The translations under genes were made by a program, and so were the position numbers. A stretch of DNA of 64,000 nucleotides from Halosegnis marinus (GTDB taxonomy: Archaea > Halobacteriota > Halobacteria > Halobacteriales > Haloarculaceae), in NCBI RefSeq assembly GCF_029338355.1, contig NZ_CP119802.1, positions 2,294,001 to 2,358,000 of the forward strand, written 5' to 3'. The notes under the pieces are model-generated. The model worked only from the letters and a program-made list of their open reading frames with translations. It was not told the DNA's origin and searched no databases. Positions 42,890-50,922 of this stretch are shown here, one piece after another. The stretch's first letter is position 1, and every line of letters starts with the position of its first letter.

Positions 42890-43765
42890 ATGACTCTCGT
42901 GCTGACGGTGATGGGCGTCTCGGAGCAGTCGGGGTCGGGGGCCTTCCAGACCCCCTTGGGCGCCGTGACGACCGCGATGCTCGTGCAGGCCGCCGTCGTG
43001 GGGACGCTGTTCGCGCTCGGCTCAGTCGCGGCCTTCTCGTACATCGCGGCCGCGCGCTCCGCCTGCGACGAGGAGCGCGACCGGGTCGCCGCCGAACTCG
43101 CGGCCTTCGAGCGGTTCGGCGAGCGGGTACGCGCGCTCTCGCCGCGCTCGGCGGCGTCGGCGGAGGCGTTCGCGGACGGCTCGGTCGTGGCGCGCGGCGG
43201 CGCCCGCCCGCCCGACGACGCGCTCGAACCGGTTCGGCGGGCCTACCGCGAGACGGCGATGGCCGTCGACCACTTCGAGGAGGACTACGACGAGACGCTG
43301 GCAGAACACGCCCGCGCGGAACTCGGCCCCGACGCGGGCGGCGCGCTCGCCGAGGGGCGCGACCTCACGCCGGGCCTACAGGCCGTCCTCGCCGACCGCG
43401 CGGCCGCGGCCGCCGCCCAGCGCCGGAAACTGCTCGACAGGCTCGCGGAGGAGGACCGCGCGCTCGCGGACGCCGAACACGAACTGACCGCCCGCGTCGC
43501 GGAGTCGGGAGGACTCGCCGCGACCGACGGCGACTTCGGGGCGCTCGAAGCCCGCTGGCGCCGCCTCGAAACCCTCGAACGCCACGTCCGCGACCGCACC
43601 GTCGAGCGCTCGCGGCGGCTCCGCGAGGGCGGCGCGGAGATACCGACTTACCTCTACGAGCGGTTCCCCGTCCCCGACCCGGTGTTGGCCGACGCCGCGG
43701 CCGCCGTCGGCGTCATCCGCGACCGGCGCGACCGGGTGACCGACGCGCTGACCCGCGCGAACTGA
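42890..43765 (+). CDS. Membrane-anchored helical protein, haloarchaeal hypothetical
   Basis: 291 aa from ATG 42890 (a GTG at 42875 would add five residues). One N-terminal helix (about 25-55, MLVQAAVVGTLFALGSVAAF) anchors it in the membrane; the rest is long, charged and Ala-rich alpha-helix with probable coiled-coil segments (AQRRKLLDRLAEEDRALADA; WRRLETLERHVRDRTVERS). It resembles halobacterial proteins I recall as DUF7260. The function is unknown. An A/T-rich AACTATTTG about 30 nt upstream may be its TATA region. Confidence 0.7.
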   Translation: MTLVLTVMGVSEQSGSGAFQTPLGAVTTAMLVQAAVVGTLFALGSVAAFSYIAAARSACDEERDRVAAELAAFERFGERVRALSPRSAASAEAFADGSVVARGGARPPDDALEPVRRAYRETAMAVDHFEEDYDETLAEHARAELGPDAGGALAEGRDLTPGLQAVLADRAAAAAAQRRKLLDRLAEEDRALADAEHELTARVAESGGLAATDGDFGALEARWRRLETLERHVRDRTVERSRRLREGGAEIPTYLYERFPVPDPVLADAAAAVGVIRDRRDRVTDALTRAN

Positions 43766-43808
43766 CGGGCACAAGACCTATCCTCCGGCCGACGTTTTCC
43801 CCGAGCGC

Positions 43809-44021
43809 ATGCCCTCCGACGACGAACGCGGCTGTCCGAAGTGCGGCCACGACGGAACCGACGTGGGGAAGATATCGACCACCGGCGGCGGCCTCTCGAA
43901 GATGTTCGATATCCAGACGAACAGCTTCGAGGTCGTCTCCTGTACCAACTGCGGCTACTCGGAGCTGTACCGCGACACCACCTCCGGCGGCTCCGACATC
44001 GTCGACGTGTTCCTCGGCTGA
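43809..44021 (+). CDS. Zinc-ribbon protein (DUF2082-like)
   Basis: 70 aa. CPKC near residue 9 and CTNC near residue 45 form a zinc ribbon with the intervening KMFDIQTNSFEVVS, a layout of the nucleic-acid-binding zinc-ribbon family DUF2082. The C terminus (SELYRDTTSGGSDIVDVFLG) is conserved in that family. Its stop overlaps the ATG of the next small gene (TGATG), so the two are co-translated. Confidence 0.8.
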   Translation: MPSDDERGCPKCGHDGTDVGKISTTGGGLSKMFDIQTNSFEVVSCTNCGYSELYRDTTSGGSDIVDVFLG

Positions 44022-44230
44022 TGGCCGAGGGCGCCGTGTTCCTCCTGTTCGCCCTGTTCGCGCTCGGCGCGCCGCTCGCGCTGTACGCGCTGGTCCACGG
44101 CGAGGACCGCCCGACGGAGGAACTCACCCGCGCCGAGGCGGAGCGGCGCGCGCGGCGGGACACCGACGGGACGGACGACGGGAGCGAGGACGAAGCGTGG
44201 GGAAGCGCCGCGCGCCGCGACCGGAACTGA
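44021..44230 (+). CDS. Small single-span membrane protein
   Basis: 69 aa. One N-terminal helix (VFLLFALFALGAPLALYALV) is followed by a highly charged tail (TEELTRAEAERRARRDTDG). No family recognised. It overlaps the zinc-ribbon gene by one base, which makes it likely to be real despite its size, and it precedes fen1 by 33 bp. Confidence 0.62.
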   Translation: MAEGAVFLLFALFALGAPLALYALVHGEDRPTEELTRAEAERRARRDTDGTDDGSEDEAWGSAARRDRN

Positions 44231-44263
44231 GGGGTTGAAACGGTCCCCGCCCGTGTCACGGGT

Positions 44264-45247
44264 ATGGGAAACTCGGACCTCCGCTCGCTCGCCGTCCTCT
44301 CCGAGGTGTCGTTCGACGACCTCGCGGGGAGCGTGGTCGCGGTGGACGCGCACAACTGGCTTTACCGCTACCTCACGACGACGGTGAAGTTCACGCGCGA
44401 CGGCGCCTACACGACGACGGGCGGCGAGGAGGTGGCGAACCTCATCGGCGTCGTGCAGGGGCTCCCGAAGTTCTTCGAACACGACATCACGCCCGTCTTC
44501 GTCTTCGACGGCGGCGTCACGGACCTGAAGGACGACGAAATCGCCGAGCGGCGCGAACAGCGCGAGCGCTACGAGGCCGAACTCGAGGAAGCGAAGGAGT
44601 CGGGTGCGGACTCGGCGCGCGTCTCGACGCTCCAGTCGCGCACCCAGCGACTCACGGACACGATACAGGAGACCACCCGGGGCCTGCTGTCGCGGCTCGA
44701 CGTGCCGGTCGTCGAGGCCCCCGCGGAGGGCGAGGCGCAGGCGAGCCACATGGCCCGGCAGGGGCAGGTGGACTACGTCGGCAGCGAGGACTACGACACC
44801 CTGCTGTTGGGCGCGCCGTACACCCTCCGACAGCTGACCTCGAAGGGCGACCCCGAACTGATGGACTTCGAGGCGACGCTCGCGGAACACGACCTGACGT
44901 GGGAACAGCTCGTGGACGCGGGGGTTCTGATGGGGACGGACTTCAACCCCGGTATCGACGGCATCGGCCCGAAGACCGCAGTCAAGCTCGTCCGCGAGCA
45001 CGGCGACCTGTGGGGCGCGCTCGACGCGCGCGGCGAACACATCGAGGGGGCCGACCGCATCCGCGACCTCTTCCTCCACCCGAACGTCACCGACGACGCC
45101 GACTTCGACCCGGACATCGACCCGGACATGGACGCCGCACGCGCCTACGTCACGGAGGAGTGGGAGGTCGACCCCGAGGAGGTGGAGCGCGGCTTCGAGC
45201 GCATCGAGGAGTCGCTGGTCCAGACCGGCCTCGACCGCTGGACGTAG
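44264..45247 (+). CDS. fen: Flap endonuclease-1
   Basis: 327 aa. It removes 5' flaps in Okazaki-fragment maturation and base-excision repair. The N domain ([22 protein letters not shown]) and I domain ([26 protein letters not shown]) supply the acidic metal-binding residues, and [20 protein letters not shown] is the helix-two-turn-helix DNA clamp. The C terminus ends [11 protein letters not shown], in which Q320-L323-W326 make a PCNA-interacting PIP box. ATG 44264 leaves the Gly at position 2 required for the active site. Confidence 0.95.
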   Translation: MGNSDLRSLAVLSEVSFDDLAGSVVAVDAHNWLYRYLTTTVKFTRDGAYTTTGGEEVANLIGVVQGLPKFFEHDITPVFVFDGGVTDLKDDEIAERREQRERYEAELEEAKESGADSARVSTLQSRTQRLTDTIQETTRGLLSRLDVPVVEAPAEGEAQASHMARQGQVDYVGSEDYDTLLLGAPYTLRQLTSKGDPELMDFEATLAEHDLTWEQLVDAGVLMGTDFNPGIDGIGPKTAVKLVREHGDLWGALDARGEHIEGADRIRDLFLHPNVTDDADFDPDIDPDMDAARAYVTEEWEVDPEEVERGFERIEESLVQTGLDRWT

Positions 45248-45289
45248 GGGAGCGTCGGGCTTTTCGCCTCCCGTCGCCTGTGACCGGGT

Positions 45290-45520
45290 ATGAACCCCGA
45301 GGACGTCGAGCGACTCATCGAGGAGGGCATCGAGGGTGCGGAGGCGACCGTCTCGCGCGCCCGCGGCCAACACGACGACGACCACCTCGCCGCGGAGGTC
45401 GTCGCCCCCGCCTTCGAGGGGGAGACGCTGGTCGCCCAACACCAGATGGTGTACGACGCGCTCGAGGGCCACATGACGACAGACATCCACGCGCTCGAAC
45501 TGACGACGCGCGCGCCGTAG
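45290..45520 (+). CDS. BolA family protein
   Basis: 76 aa, a complete small BolA domain (GAEATVSRARGQHDDDHLAAE, then FEGETLVAQHQMVYDAL and TTDIHALELTT). The conserved DHL and the His of QHQMVY are in place; members bind [2Fe-2S] clusters with monothiol glutaredoxins and act in iron-sulfur trafficking. No glutaredoxin is next to it. The start follows CCGGGT. Confidence 0.9.
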   Translation: MNPEDVERLIEEGIEGAEATVSRARGQHDDDHLAAEVVAPAFEGETLVAQHQMVYDALEGHMTTDIHALELTTRAP

Positions 45521-45561
45521 GCGCGGCCAACCGTTTTCTCCCGGGCCGCGGTAGCCGACCC

Positions 45562-47343
45562 ATGCCCGAACCCTCGCCGGTCACGGTCATCGCCACGCTC
45601 GGCCCGGCCTCCGACGACCGCGCGACCGTGGACGCGCTCGCCGACGCGGGCGCGTCCGTCGCCCGCCTGAACGCCAGCCACGGCTCCACCGCGGACCGCG
45701 CGGCTCTCATCGACACCGTCCGCGCCGCCGACGCCGACCGCGACGACACCCTCGCCGTGATGCTCGACCTCCCGGGGCCGGAGATACGCACCGCGCCGAC
45801 GGACGACGCCGTAACCCTCGCCGACGACAGCGAGGTCCGCCTCGTCGCCGGCGACACCGTCTCCACCGAGGAGGTGGGCCTCTCACAGCCGCTCGCTGGC
45901 GTCTCGCCGGGGGACCGCGTCCTGCTCGACGACGGGCGCATCGAGACGACCGTCGAGCGGGTCGAGGGGGACGCCGTCGTCGTTCGCGTCCGCTCCGGCG
46001 GCGACCTCGGGGGGCGAAAGGGCGTGAACGTCCCCGGCGTGGACCTCGGCCTCGACGCCGTGACGGCGCGCGACGAGGCGGAACTGGACCTCGCGGCCGA
46101 GCGCGACGTGGACTTCGTCGCGGCCTCGTTCGTCCGCGACGCCGCGGACGTGTACCGCGTCAGCGAGGCCATCGAGGCGCGGGGCGCGGACATCCCCGTC
46201 GTCGCCAAGATAGAGCGCGCGGACGCCGTCGCCGCGCTCGACGGCATCGTCGAGGCCGCGCAGGGCGTGATGGTCGCGCGCGGCGACCTCGGCGTCGAGT
46301 GCCCGCTCGAACGGGTGCCGCTCATCCAGAAGCGGGTGATACGCCGGTGCCGCGAGGCCGGCGTCCCGGTCATCACCGCGACGGAGATGCTCGACTCGAT
46401 GGTCCATGCCGGGCGGCCGACCCGCGCGGAGGCGACCGACGTGGCGAACGCCGTCCTCGACGGCACGGACGCCGTGATGCTGTCGGGCGAGACGGCGATA
46501 GGCGACCACCCCGTCCGCGTCGTGGAGACGATGGACCGCATCGTCCGGGACGTGGCCGCGAGCGAGGAGTACGTCGAACTCCGCGAGCAGCGCGTGCCCG
46601 CCGCGGGGGACTCGGGGACGGACGCGCTCGCCCGCTCGGCGCGCTACCTCGCCCGGGACGTGGGTGCCTCTGCCGTGGTCGTCGCCTCCGAGTCCGGCTA
46701 CACGGCGCGCAAGGCCGCGAAGTACCGGCCCGGTATCCCCGTCGTCGCGGCGACCCCGAGCCACGCCGTCCGGCGGCGACTCGTCCTCTCGGGCGGGGTC
46801 GTCCCCCGACACGTGGACCTCTCGGCGTCGGGCACGGAGGCGGTCATCCACGACGCCATCGGCGCGGCGCTCGACGCCGGCGTGGCGGCCTCGGGCGACA
46901 CCGTCGTCGCGCTCGCGGGGATGATGTCGGATATCGACGGCGCGGACACGACGAACACGCTGAAGCTCCACGTCGCGGCCAGCGTCCTCGCCTCCGGCCG
47001 CGGGGTCGTGGACGGCTACGCCGTCGGGCCGCTGTACCGGGTGACGGACGGCGACCTGACGGACGCCCCCGAGGGGGCGGTGCTCGCGCTCCCCGACGAG
47101 TTCGACGACGAGTTCGCGGGCGACACCGGGCGGGTCGCGGCGGTCGTGGACCCGCGCTCGGGCGTCACCTCCTACGCCGCCATCGTGGCGCGGGAACTCG
47201 GCGTCCCGATGGTCGGCGGGGCGACCCTGCCGGACGCGGTCGCGGACGGCGACGAGGTGACCGTCGACGCCCACCGCGGCGTCGTTTACGAGGGTGCCGT
47301 CCGCCGGGCCCACGCCGCCGTGTCGAGCGACGCCGACCGCTGA
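45562..47343 (+). CDS. pyk: Pyruvate kinase with C-terminal swivelling domain
   Basis: 593 aa. It makes ATP and pyruvate from phosphoenolpyruvate and ADP, the last step of glycolysis. Active-site landmarks are ATLGPASDD, ARLNASHGS, LDLPGPEIRT, VVAKIERADAV, VARGDLGVE and TATEMLDSM. After the usual C domain (to about residue 470) a PEP-utiliser swivelling domain is added. It ends in TSYAAIVARELGVPMVGGA (T536 on), where the phospho-His of PEP synthase (TSHAAI) is Tyr538, so it cannot carry phosphate. Similar extra domains occur in Bacillus-type pyruvate kinases. Confidence 0.94.
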   Translation: MPEPSPVTVIATLGPASDDRATVDALADAGASVARLNASHGSTADRAALIDTVRAADADRDDTLAVMLDLPGPEIRTAPTDDAVTLADDSEVRLVAGDTVSTEEVGLSQPLAGVSPGDRVLLDDGRIETTVERVEGDAVVVRVRSGGDLGGRKGVNVPGVDLGLDAVTARDEAELDLAAERDVDFVAASFVRDAADVYRVSEAIEARGADIPVVAKIERADAVAALDGIVEAAQGVMVARGDLGVECPLERVPLIQKRVIRRCREAGVPVITATEMLDSMVHAGRPTRAEATDVANAVLDGTDAVMLSGETAIGDHPVRVVETMDRIVRDVAASEEYVELREQRVPAAGDSGTDALARSARYLARDVGASAVVVASESGYTARKAAKYRPGIPVVAATPSHAVRRRLVLSGGVVPRHVDLSASGTEAVIHDAIGAALDAGVAASGDTVVALAGMMSDIDGADTTNTLKLHVAASVLASGRGVVDGYAVGPLYRVTDGDLTDAPEGAVLALPDEFDDEFAGDTGRVAAVVDPRSGVTSYAAIVARELGVPMVGGATLPDAVADGDEVTVDAHRGVVYEGAVRRAHAAVSSDADR

Positions 47344-47349
47344 CCCCCG

Positions 47350-48876
47350 TTACGCCTCGTCGCGGGCCCAGTCACGGGCGCGCTCGACGGCCTCGCCCCA
47401 GCGGTCGTAGCGGGCGTCGGCGCGGTCGCCGTCCATCGCCGGCGCGAACGAGCGGTCCACGCGCCACTGCTCGCGGAGCGCCGCGAGGCCCTCCCAGTAG
47501 CCGACCGCGAGGCCGGCCGCGTAGGCCGCCCCGAGCGCCGTCGTCTCGTCGAGGGCGGGTCGCACCACCTCGCGCCCGAGGATGCCGGCTTGCAGTTCAC
47601 AGAGGAAGTCGTTCCGCACGGCGCCGCCGTCCACCCGGAGCGACTCTATCTCCTCGCCCGAGTCCGCCTCCATCGCCTCGAGCACGTCCCGCGTCTGGTA
47701 AGCGACGGACTCGAGCGTCGCGCGGACGATGTGTTCGCGCCGGGTCCCCCGCGTGATGCCGAGTATCGTCCCGCGGGCGCGGCCGTCCCAGTGGGGCGCG
47801 CCCAGCCCCGTGAACGCCGGGACGACGTACACGCCGTCCGTGGAATCGACCGAGCGCGCGAGCGTCTCCGTCTCCGCGGGCGAGTCCACGAGCGACACGT
47901 CCTCCAGCCACTCCACCGCGGCGCCGGTGACGAATATCGACCCTTCGAGCGCGTACTTCGGCGGCTCCCCGGCCCGCTGGAACGCGACCGTCGTGACGAG
48001 GCCGTGGTCGCTCGCCACCGGCTCGGTCCCCGTGTTGGCGAGCAGGAACGACCCGGTGCCGTAGGTGTTCTTCGCCTCGCCCGCCTCGAAACAGGTCTGG
48101 CCGAACAGCGCGGCCTGCTGGTCGCCGAGCACGCCGGCGACGGGCACCTCGGCGCCGAGGAACCCGTCGCGGTCGGTCGTCCCGTAGGCCTCGGGGTCGC
48201 TGGAGGCGTGGACCTCGGGGAGCGCGGCCTCGGGAACCCCGAACTCCGCGAGCAAGTCGTCGTTCCACTCCAGCGCGCGGATATCGAACAGCATCGTCCG
48301 CGAGGCGTTCGTGGCGTCCGTCGCGTGCTCGCCGGTGAGTTTCCAGACGAGCCACGAGTCCACGGTACCGAGCAGCAGGTCGCCGTCGGCCGCCCGCTCG
48401 CGACGGTCGCGCGTCGCGCCCCGGTCGGTCCGGACGGGGTCGGCGTCGAGCAGCCACTCGGCCTTCGTCGCTGAGAAGTAGGCGTCCGGTTCGAGGCCCG
48501 TCCGCTCGCGTATCCACTCGGCCTTGCCCTCGCGTTCGAGCTCCTCCACGCGCTCCGTCGTCCGGCGGTCCTGCCAGACGAGCGCGTTGCCTACCGGCTC
48601 GCCCGTCTCCGCGTCCCACAGCACGGTCGTCTCGCGCTGGTTCGTGAGTCCGAGCGCCGCGAGGTCGGTCGCCGCGGCGTCGGCCGCCGCCAGCGCCTCC
48701 GCGACGACCGCCTTCGTGTTCGTCCACAGTTCGGCGGGGTCGTGTTCGACCCAGCCCGGCTTCGGGTAGTGCTGTTCGTGCGTCTCGTAGGCCTCGCCCG
48801 CGACCCGACCGGCCCGGTCGAACAACAGACACCGCGTCCCCGTCGTCCCCTGGTCGACCGCGGCGACGTACTCCAT
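47350..48876 (-). CDS. glpK: Glycerol kinase
   Basis: 508 aa FGGY-family kinase that phosphorylates glycerol to sn-glycerol-3-phosphate. Landmarks are AAVDQGTTGTRCLLFD, LTNQRETTV, TVDSWLVWKLTG, GVLGDQQAALFGQ, NTYGTGSFLL and FTGLGAPHWD; the FGGY signatures are complete. ATG 48876 (MEYVAAVDQGTTG) is the usual N terminus. It is divergent from glpA across 76 bp, so both may answer to one regulator. A TATA-like GTTATTCG (48905-48898) lies about 25 nt upstream. Confidence 0.95.
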   Translation of the reverse strand: MEYVAAVDQGTTGTRCLLFDRAGRVAGEAYETHEQHYPKPGWVEHDPAELWTNTKAVVAEALAAADAAATDLAALGLTNQRETTVLWDAETGEPVGNALVWQDRRTTERVEELEREGKAEWIRERTGLEPDAYFSATKAEWLLDADPVRTDRGATRDRRERAADGDLLLGTVDSWLVWKLTGEHATDATNASRTMLFDIRALEWNDDLLAEFGVPEAALPEVHASSDPEAYGTTDRDGFLGAEVPVAGVLGDQQAALFGQTCFEAGEAKNTYGTGSFLLANTGTEPVASDHGLVTTVAFQRAGEPPKYALEGSIFVTGAAVEWLEDVSLVDSPAETETLARSVDSTDGVYVVPAFTGLGAPHWDGRARGTILGITRGTRREHIVRATLESVAYQTRDVLEAMEADSGEEIESLRVDGGAVRNDFLCELQAGILGREVVRPALDETTALGAAYAAGLAVGYWEGLAALREQWRVDRSFAPAMDGDRADARYDRWGEAVERARDWARDEA

Positions 48877-48886
48877 GCCCCGACGG

Positions 48887-48920
48887 CTCCCGCCGGGCGA
48901 ATAACGGTTTCGAGCGGGAG
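48887..48920. promoter_or_regulatory. Divergent glpK-glpA promoter region with inverted repeat
   Basis: CTCCCGC (48887-48893) and GCGGGAG (48914-48920) are perfect inverted arms 20 bp apart, and the glpK TATA-like element (48898-48905) lies between them. A TATA-like CTCAAG follows near 48922-48927, about 27 nt before the glpA ATG. The symmetric placement would let one repressor control both genes. No regulator is bound to this site by any evidence here. Confidence 0.4.
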
Positions 48921-48952
48921 GCTCAAGTGCCGACCGCGCCCACCCCCGAGCG

Positions 48953-50152
48953 ATGACCGACACGGACGCCGCAGTCGTAGGCGGCGGGGCGACCGGGGTC
49001 GCCCTCGCCCGCGACCTCGCCGAGCGCGGGGTCGAGACGACGCTCGTCGAGCGCGACGACCTCGCCGCGGGCGCCAGCGGCGCGATGCACGGCCTGCTCC
49101 ACTCCGGGGCACGCTACGCCGTCGCGGACCCCGAGTCCGCGCGCGCCTGTATCGCCGAGAACCGCGTCGTGCGCGACGTCGCCCCGGACTGCGTCGCGGA
49201 CACGGGCGGCCTGTTCGTCTCGCTGCCCGCGGACCCCGACGACTACCTCGACCGGCTCGAAGCCGCCTGCGCCGATTGCGGCATCGAAACCGAACGGCTG
49301 ACCGGCGCCGAGGCCCGCGAGCGCGAACCGGGACTCTCCCCCGACACCGAGGCCGCGCTCGCCGTCCCCGACGCGACGGTTGACCCGGTTCGGCTGGTCG
49401 CGGCGACGGCGCTGGCGGCCGAGCGCGCCGGCGCCGAGATACGCACGGGGACGGCCGTGACGGACGTACTCGTCGAGGACGGCCGCGCGGTCGGCGTCGA
49501 ACTCGACGGCGGCGAGCGCATCGGGGCCGAGGTCGTCGTCAACGCCGCCGGCGCGTGGGGCGAGCAGGTCGCCGCGCTCGCCGGCGTCCCCCTCGACATG
49601 ACGCCCTCGCGGGGCGCGATGACCGTCGTCGGCGACGCGCTCGTCTCGGGCGTGGTGAACCGCTGTCGGCCGAAGTCCTCGGGCGACATCGTCGTCCCCT
49701 GCGGCGACGCCTGCATCCTCGGGACGACGGACGTCGAGGTCGACGACCCCGACGACTTCGCGGTCGACGACCGGGAGGTGGCGCTGTTGTTCGAGGAGCT
49801 GACGCCCGCGGTGCCGGCGCTCGCCGACGCCGCGGTCGACCACACCTACTGGGGCGTGCGGCCGTTGTACGAACCCGACGCCGACGGCGACTCGGTGGGG
49901 TTCTCGCGGACGTTCTCGCTGCTGGACCACGCCGAGCGCGACGACCGGCCCGGGTTCGTCTCCGTCGTCGGCGGGAAGCTCACCACGCACCGCGCGATGG
50001 CCGAGGCCGCGGCCGACCTCGTCTGCGACCGGCTCGGGGTCGCGGCCGACTGTGTGACCGCCGACGAGCCGCTGCCGGACGCCGACGAGGCGACCGCGCG
50101 CTACGGGCTCTCGGACCTGCTCACGGGTACTCGCCGCGCTTCACGAAGGTAA
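48953..50152 (+). CDS. glpA: FAD-dependent glycerol-3-phosphate dehydrogenase, short GlpA
   Basis: 399 aa. It should oxidise glycerol-3-phosphate to dihydroxyacetone phosphate. The FAD motif VVGGGATGVALARDLAERG is at about residues 8-26, GAMHGLLHSGARYA binds substrate, and WGVRPLYEP and VSVVGGKLTTHRAMAE close the DAO domain. GlpA of E. coli has 542 residues with a C-terminal [2Fe-2S] BFD-like domain; this one stops after the DAO domain, so that domain is missing. No glpB or glpC follows. The last 11 codons overlap the convergent UspA gene and look like antisense of it, so the gene may have been cut off by a deletion. Divergent from glpK. Confidence 0.85.
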   Translation: MTDTDAAVVGGGATGVALARDLAERGVETTLVERDDLAAGASGAMHGLLHSGARYAVADPESARACIAENRVVRDVAPDCVADTGGLFVSLPADPDDYLDRLEAACADCGIETERLTGAEAREREPGLSPDTEAALAVPDATVDPVRLVAATALAAERAGAEIRTGTAVTDVLVEDGRAVGVELDGGERIGAEVVVNAAGAWGEQVAALAGVPLDMTPSRGAMTVVGDALVSGVVNRCRPKSSGDIVVPCGDACILGTTDVEVDDPDDFAVDDREVALLFEELTPAVPALADAAVDHTYWGVRPLYEPDADGDSVGFSRTFSLLDHAERDDRPGFVSVVGGKLTTHRAMAEAAADLVCDRLGVAADCVTADEPLPDADEATARYGLSDLLTGTRRASRR

Positions 50153-50573
50153 CCGGACACGGCGCGTCGAGCAGTATCTCCTGGGCCGTCGAGCCGAAGA
50201 CCGCCTTCCCGGTCGGCGAGCGCCGCCGCCCGCCGACGACGAGCAGGTCGGCGTCCAGCGCCTCGGCCATCGACACGACCTCGGGCGCGCGCTCGCCGAC
50301 CGCGCCGCGGTGGTCGGACTCGATTCCCGCGGCGTCGAACCGCTTCTCCAGGTCGCGAACGGTGCGGTTCCGGCCGGCGACGGCGTCGGGCGACACCTCG
50401 GTGTCGTCGTCGAACTCCAGCCGCTCGACGGTGTCCTCGTAGTCGTCCTCGGCGAACACGTGTCCGAGGACGACGGTCGCGCCCGCCGGTCCCGCGATGT
50501 CCTCCGCCACCTGTGCCAGTCGGTCGCCCGGCGACGACCCGCCGACGGCCACGAGTACGGTTTCGAGCGTCAT
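50121..50573 (-). CDS. Universal stress protein (UspA family)
   Basis: 150 aa Usp fold. The ATP-binding signature is GGRRRSPTGKAVFGSTAQ (G-2x-G-9x-GS), and VLVAVGGSSPGDR replaces the usual VAVDGS at the start. Most members bind ATP or form dimers in stress survival; no role can be fixed. It overlaps the convergent glpA 3' end by 32 bp, which is longer than other overlaps in the window. Confidence 0.86.
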   Translation of the reverse strand: MTLETVLVAVGGSSPGDRLAQVAEDIAGPAGATVVLGHVFAEDDYEDTVERLEFDDDTEVSPDAVAGRNRTVRDLEKRFDAAGIESDHRGAVGERAPEVVSMAEALDADLLVVGGRRRSPTGKAVFGSTAQEILLDAPCPVTFVKRGEYP

Positions 50574-50597
50574 GGCGCCGGCTTCGCAAGCCAGGGG

Positions 50598-50841
50598 CTA
50601 AACTCCTCCCCCGCGGCTCCGCCCGTCGGTCACGGCCGGGAGCAACAGGAGCAGGGCCACGGCCCCGAGGAGGGAGCCGAAGCCGGCGACCCCGGCCCCC
50701 GCTCCAGGCCAGCCGGTGGTCGGGGTCGCGCCGCCCCGCGAGGAGCCACGCCGCGACAGCCGCGAGGACGCCGATGCCGACCGAGGAGACGAGGTCGAGC
50801 CACGGGTCGAAGCCGGAGGGGATGCCGAACTGGAGGAGCAC
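50598..50841 (-). pseudogene. Two-helix membrane protein gene with apparent frameshift
   Basis: From GTG 50841 the minus strand reads about 45 protein-like residues (FGIPSGFDPWLDLV, then helix SSVGIGVLAAVAAWLLAG and RRDPDHRLA) and then turns into Arg/Pro-rich nonsense. The next frame (one base skipped, near 50703-50709) reads AGFGSLLGAVALLLLLPAV, TDGRSRGGGV and a stop at 50598-50600. Together they give a plausible 80-aa protein with two membrane helices. Either a single-base indel has broken it, or there is a sequencing error, or the ribosome shifts frame. No other gene fits this gap. Family unknown. Confidence 0.55.
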
Positions 50842-50891
50842 GCCGGACGCCGGGCCGCCGCCGACGAAAGTCCGTCGGCCGCTTCCGGTGG

Positions 50892-50899
50892 CTTTTATT
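50892..50899 (+). promoter_or_regulatory. TATA box of fumC
   Basis: CTTTTATT lies 24 to 31 nt before the fumC ATG in a G+C-rich setting, which places the transcription start at or next to the ATG, so fumC is probably leaderless. Confidence 0.55.
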
Positions 50900-50922
50900 C
50901 TCGACCACGCGACCCACGGGGT

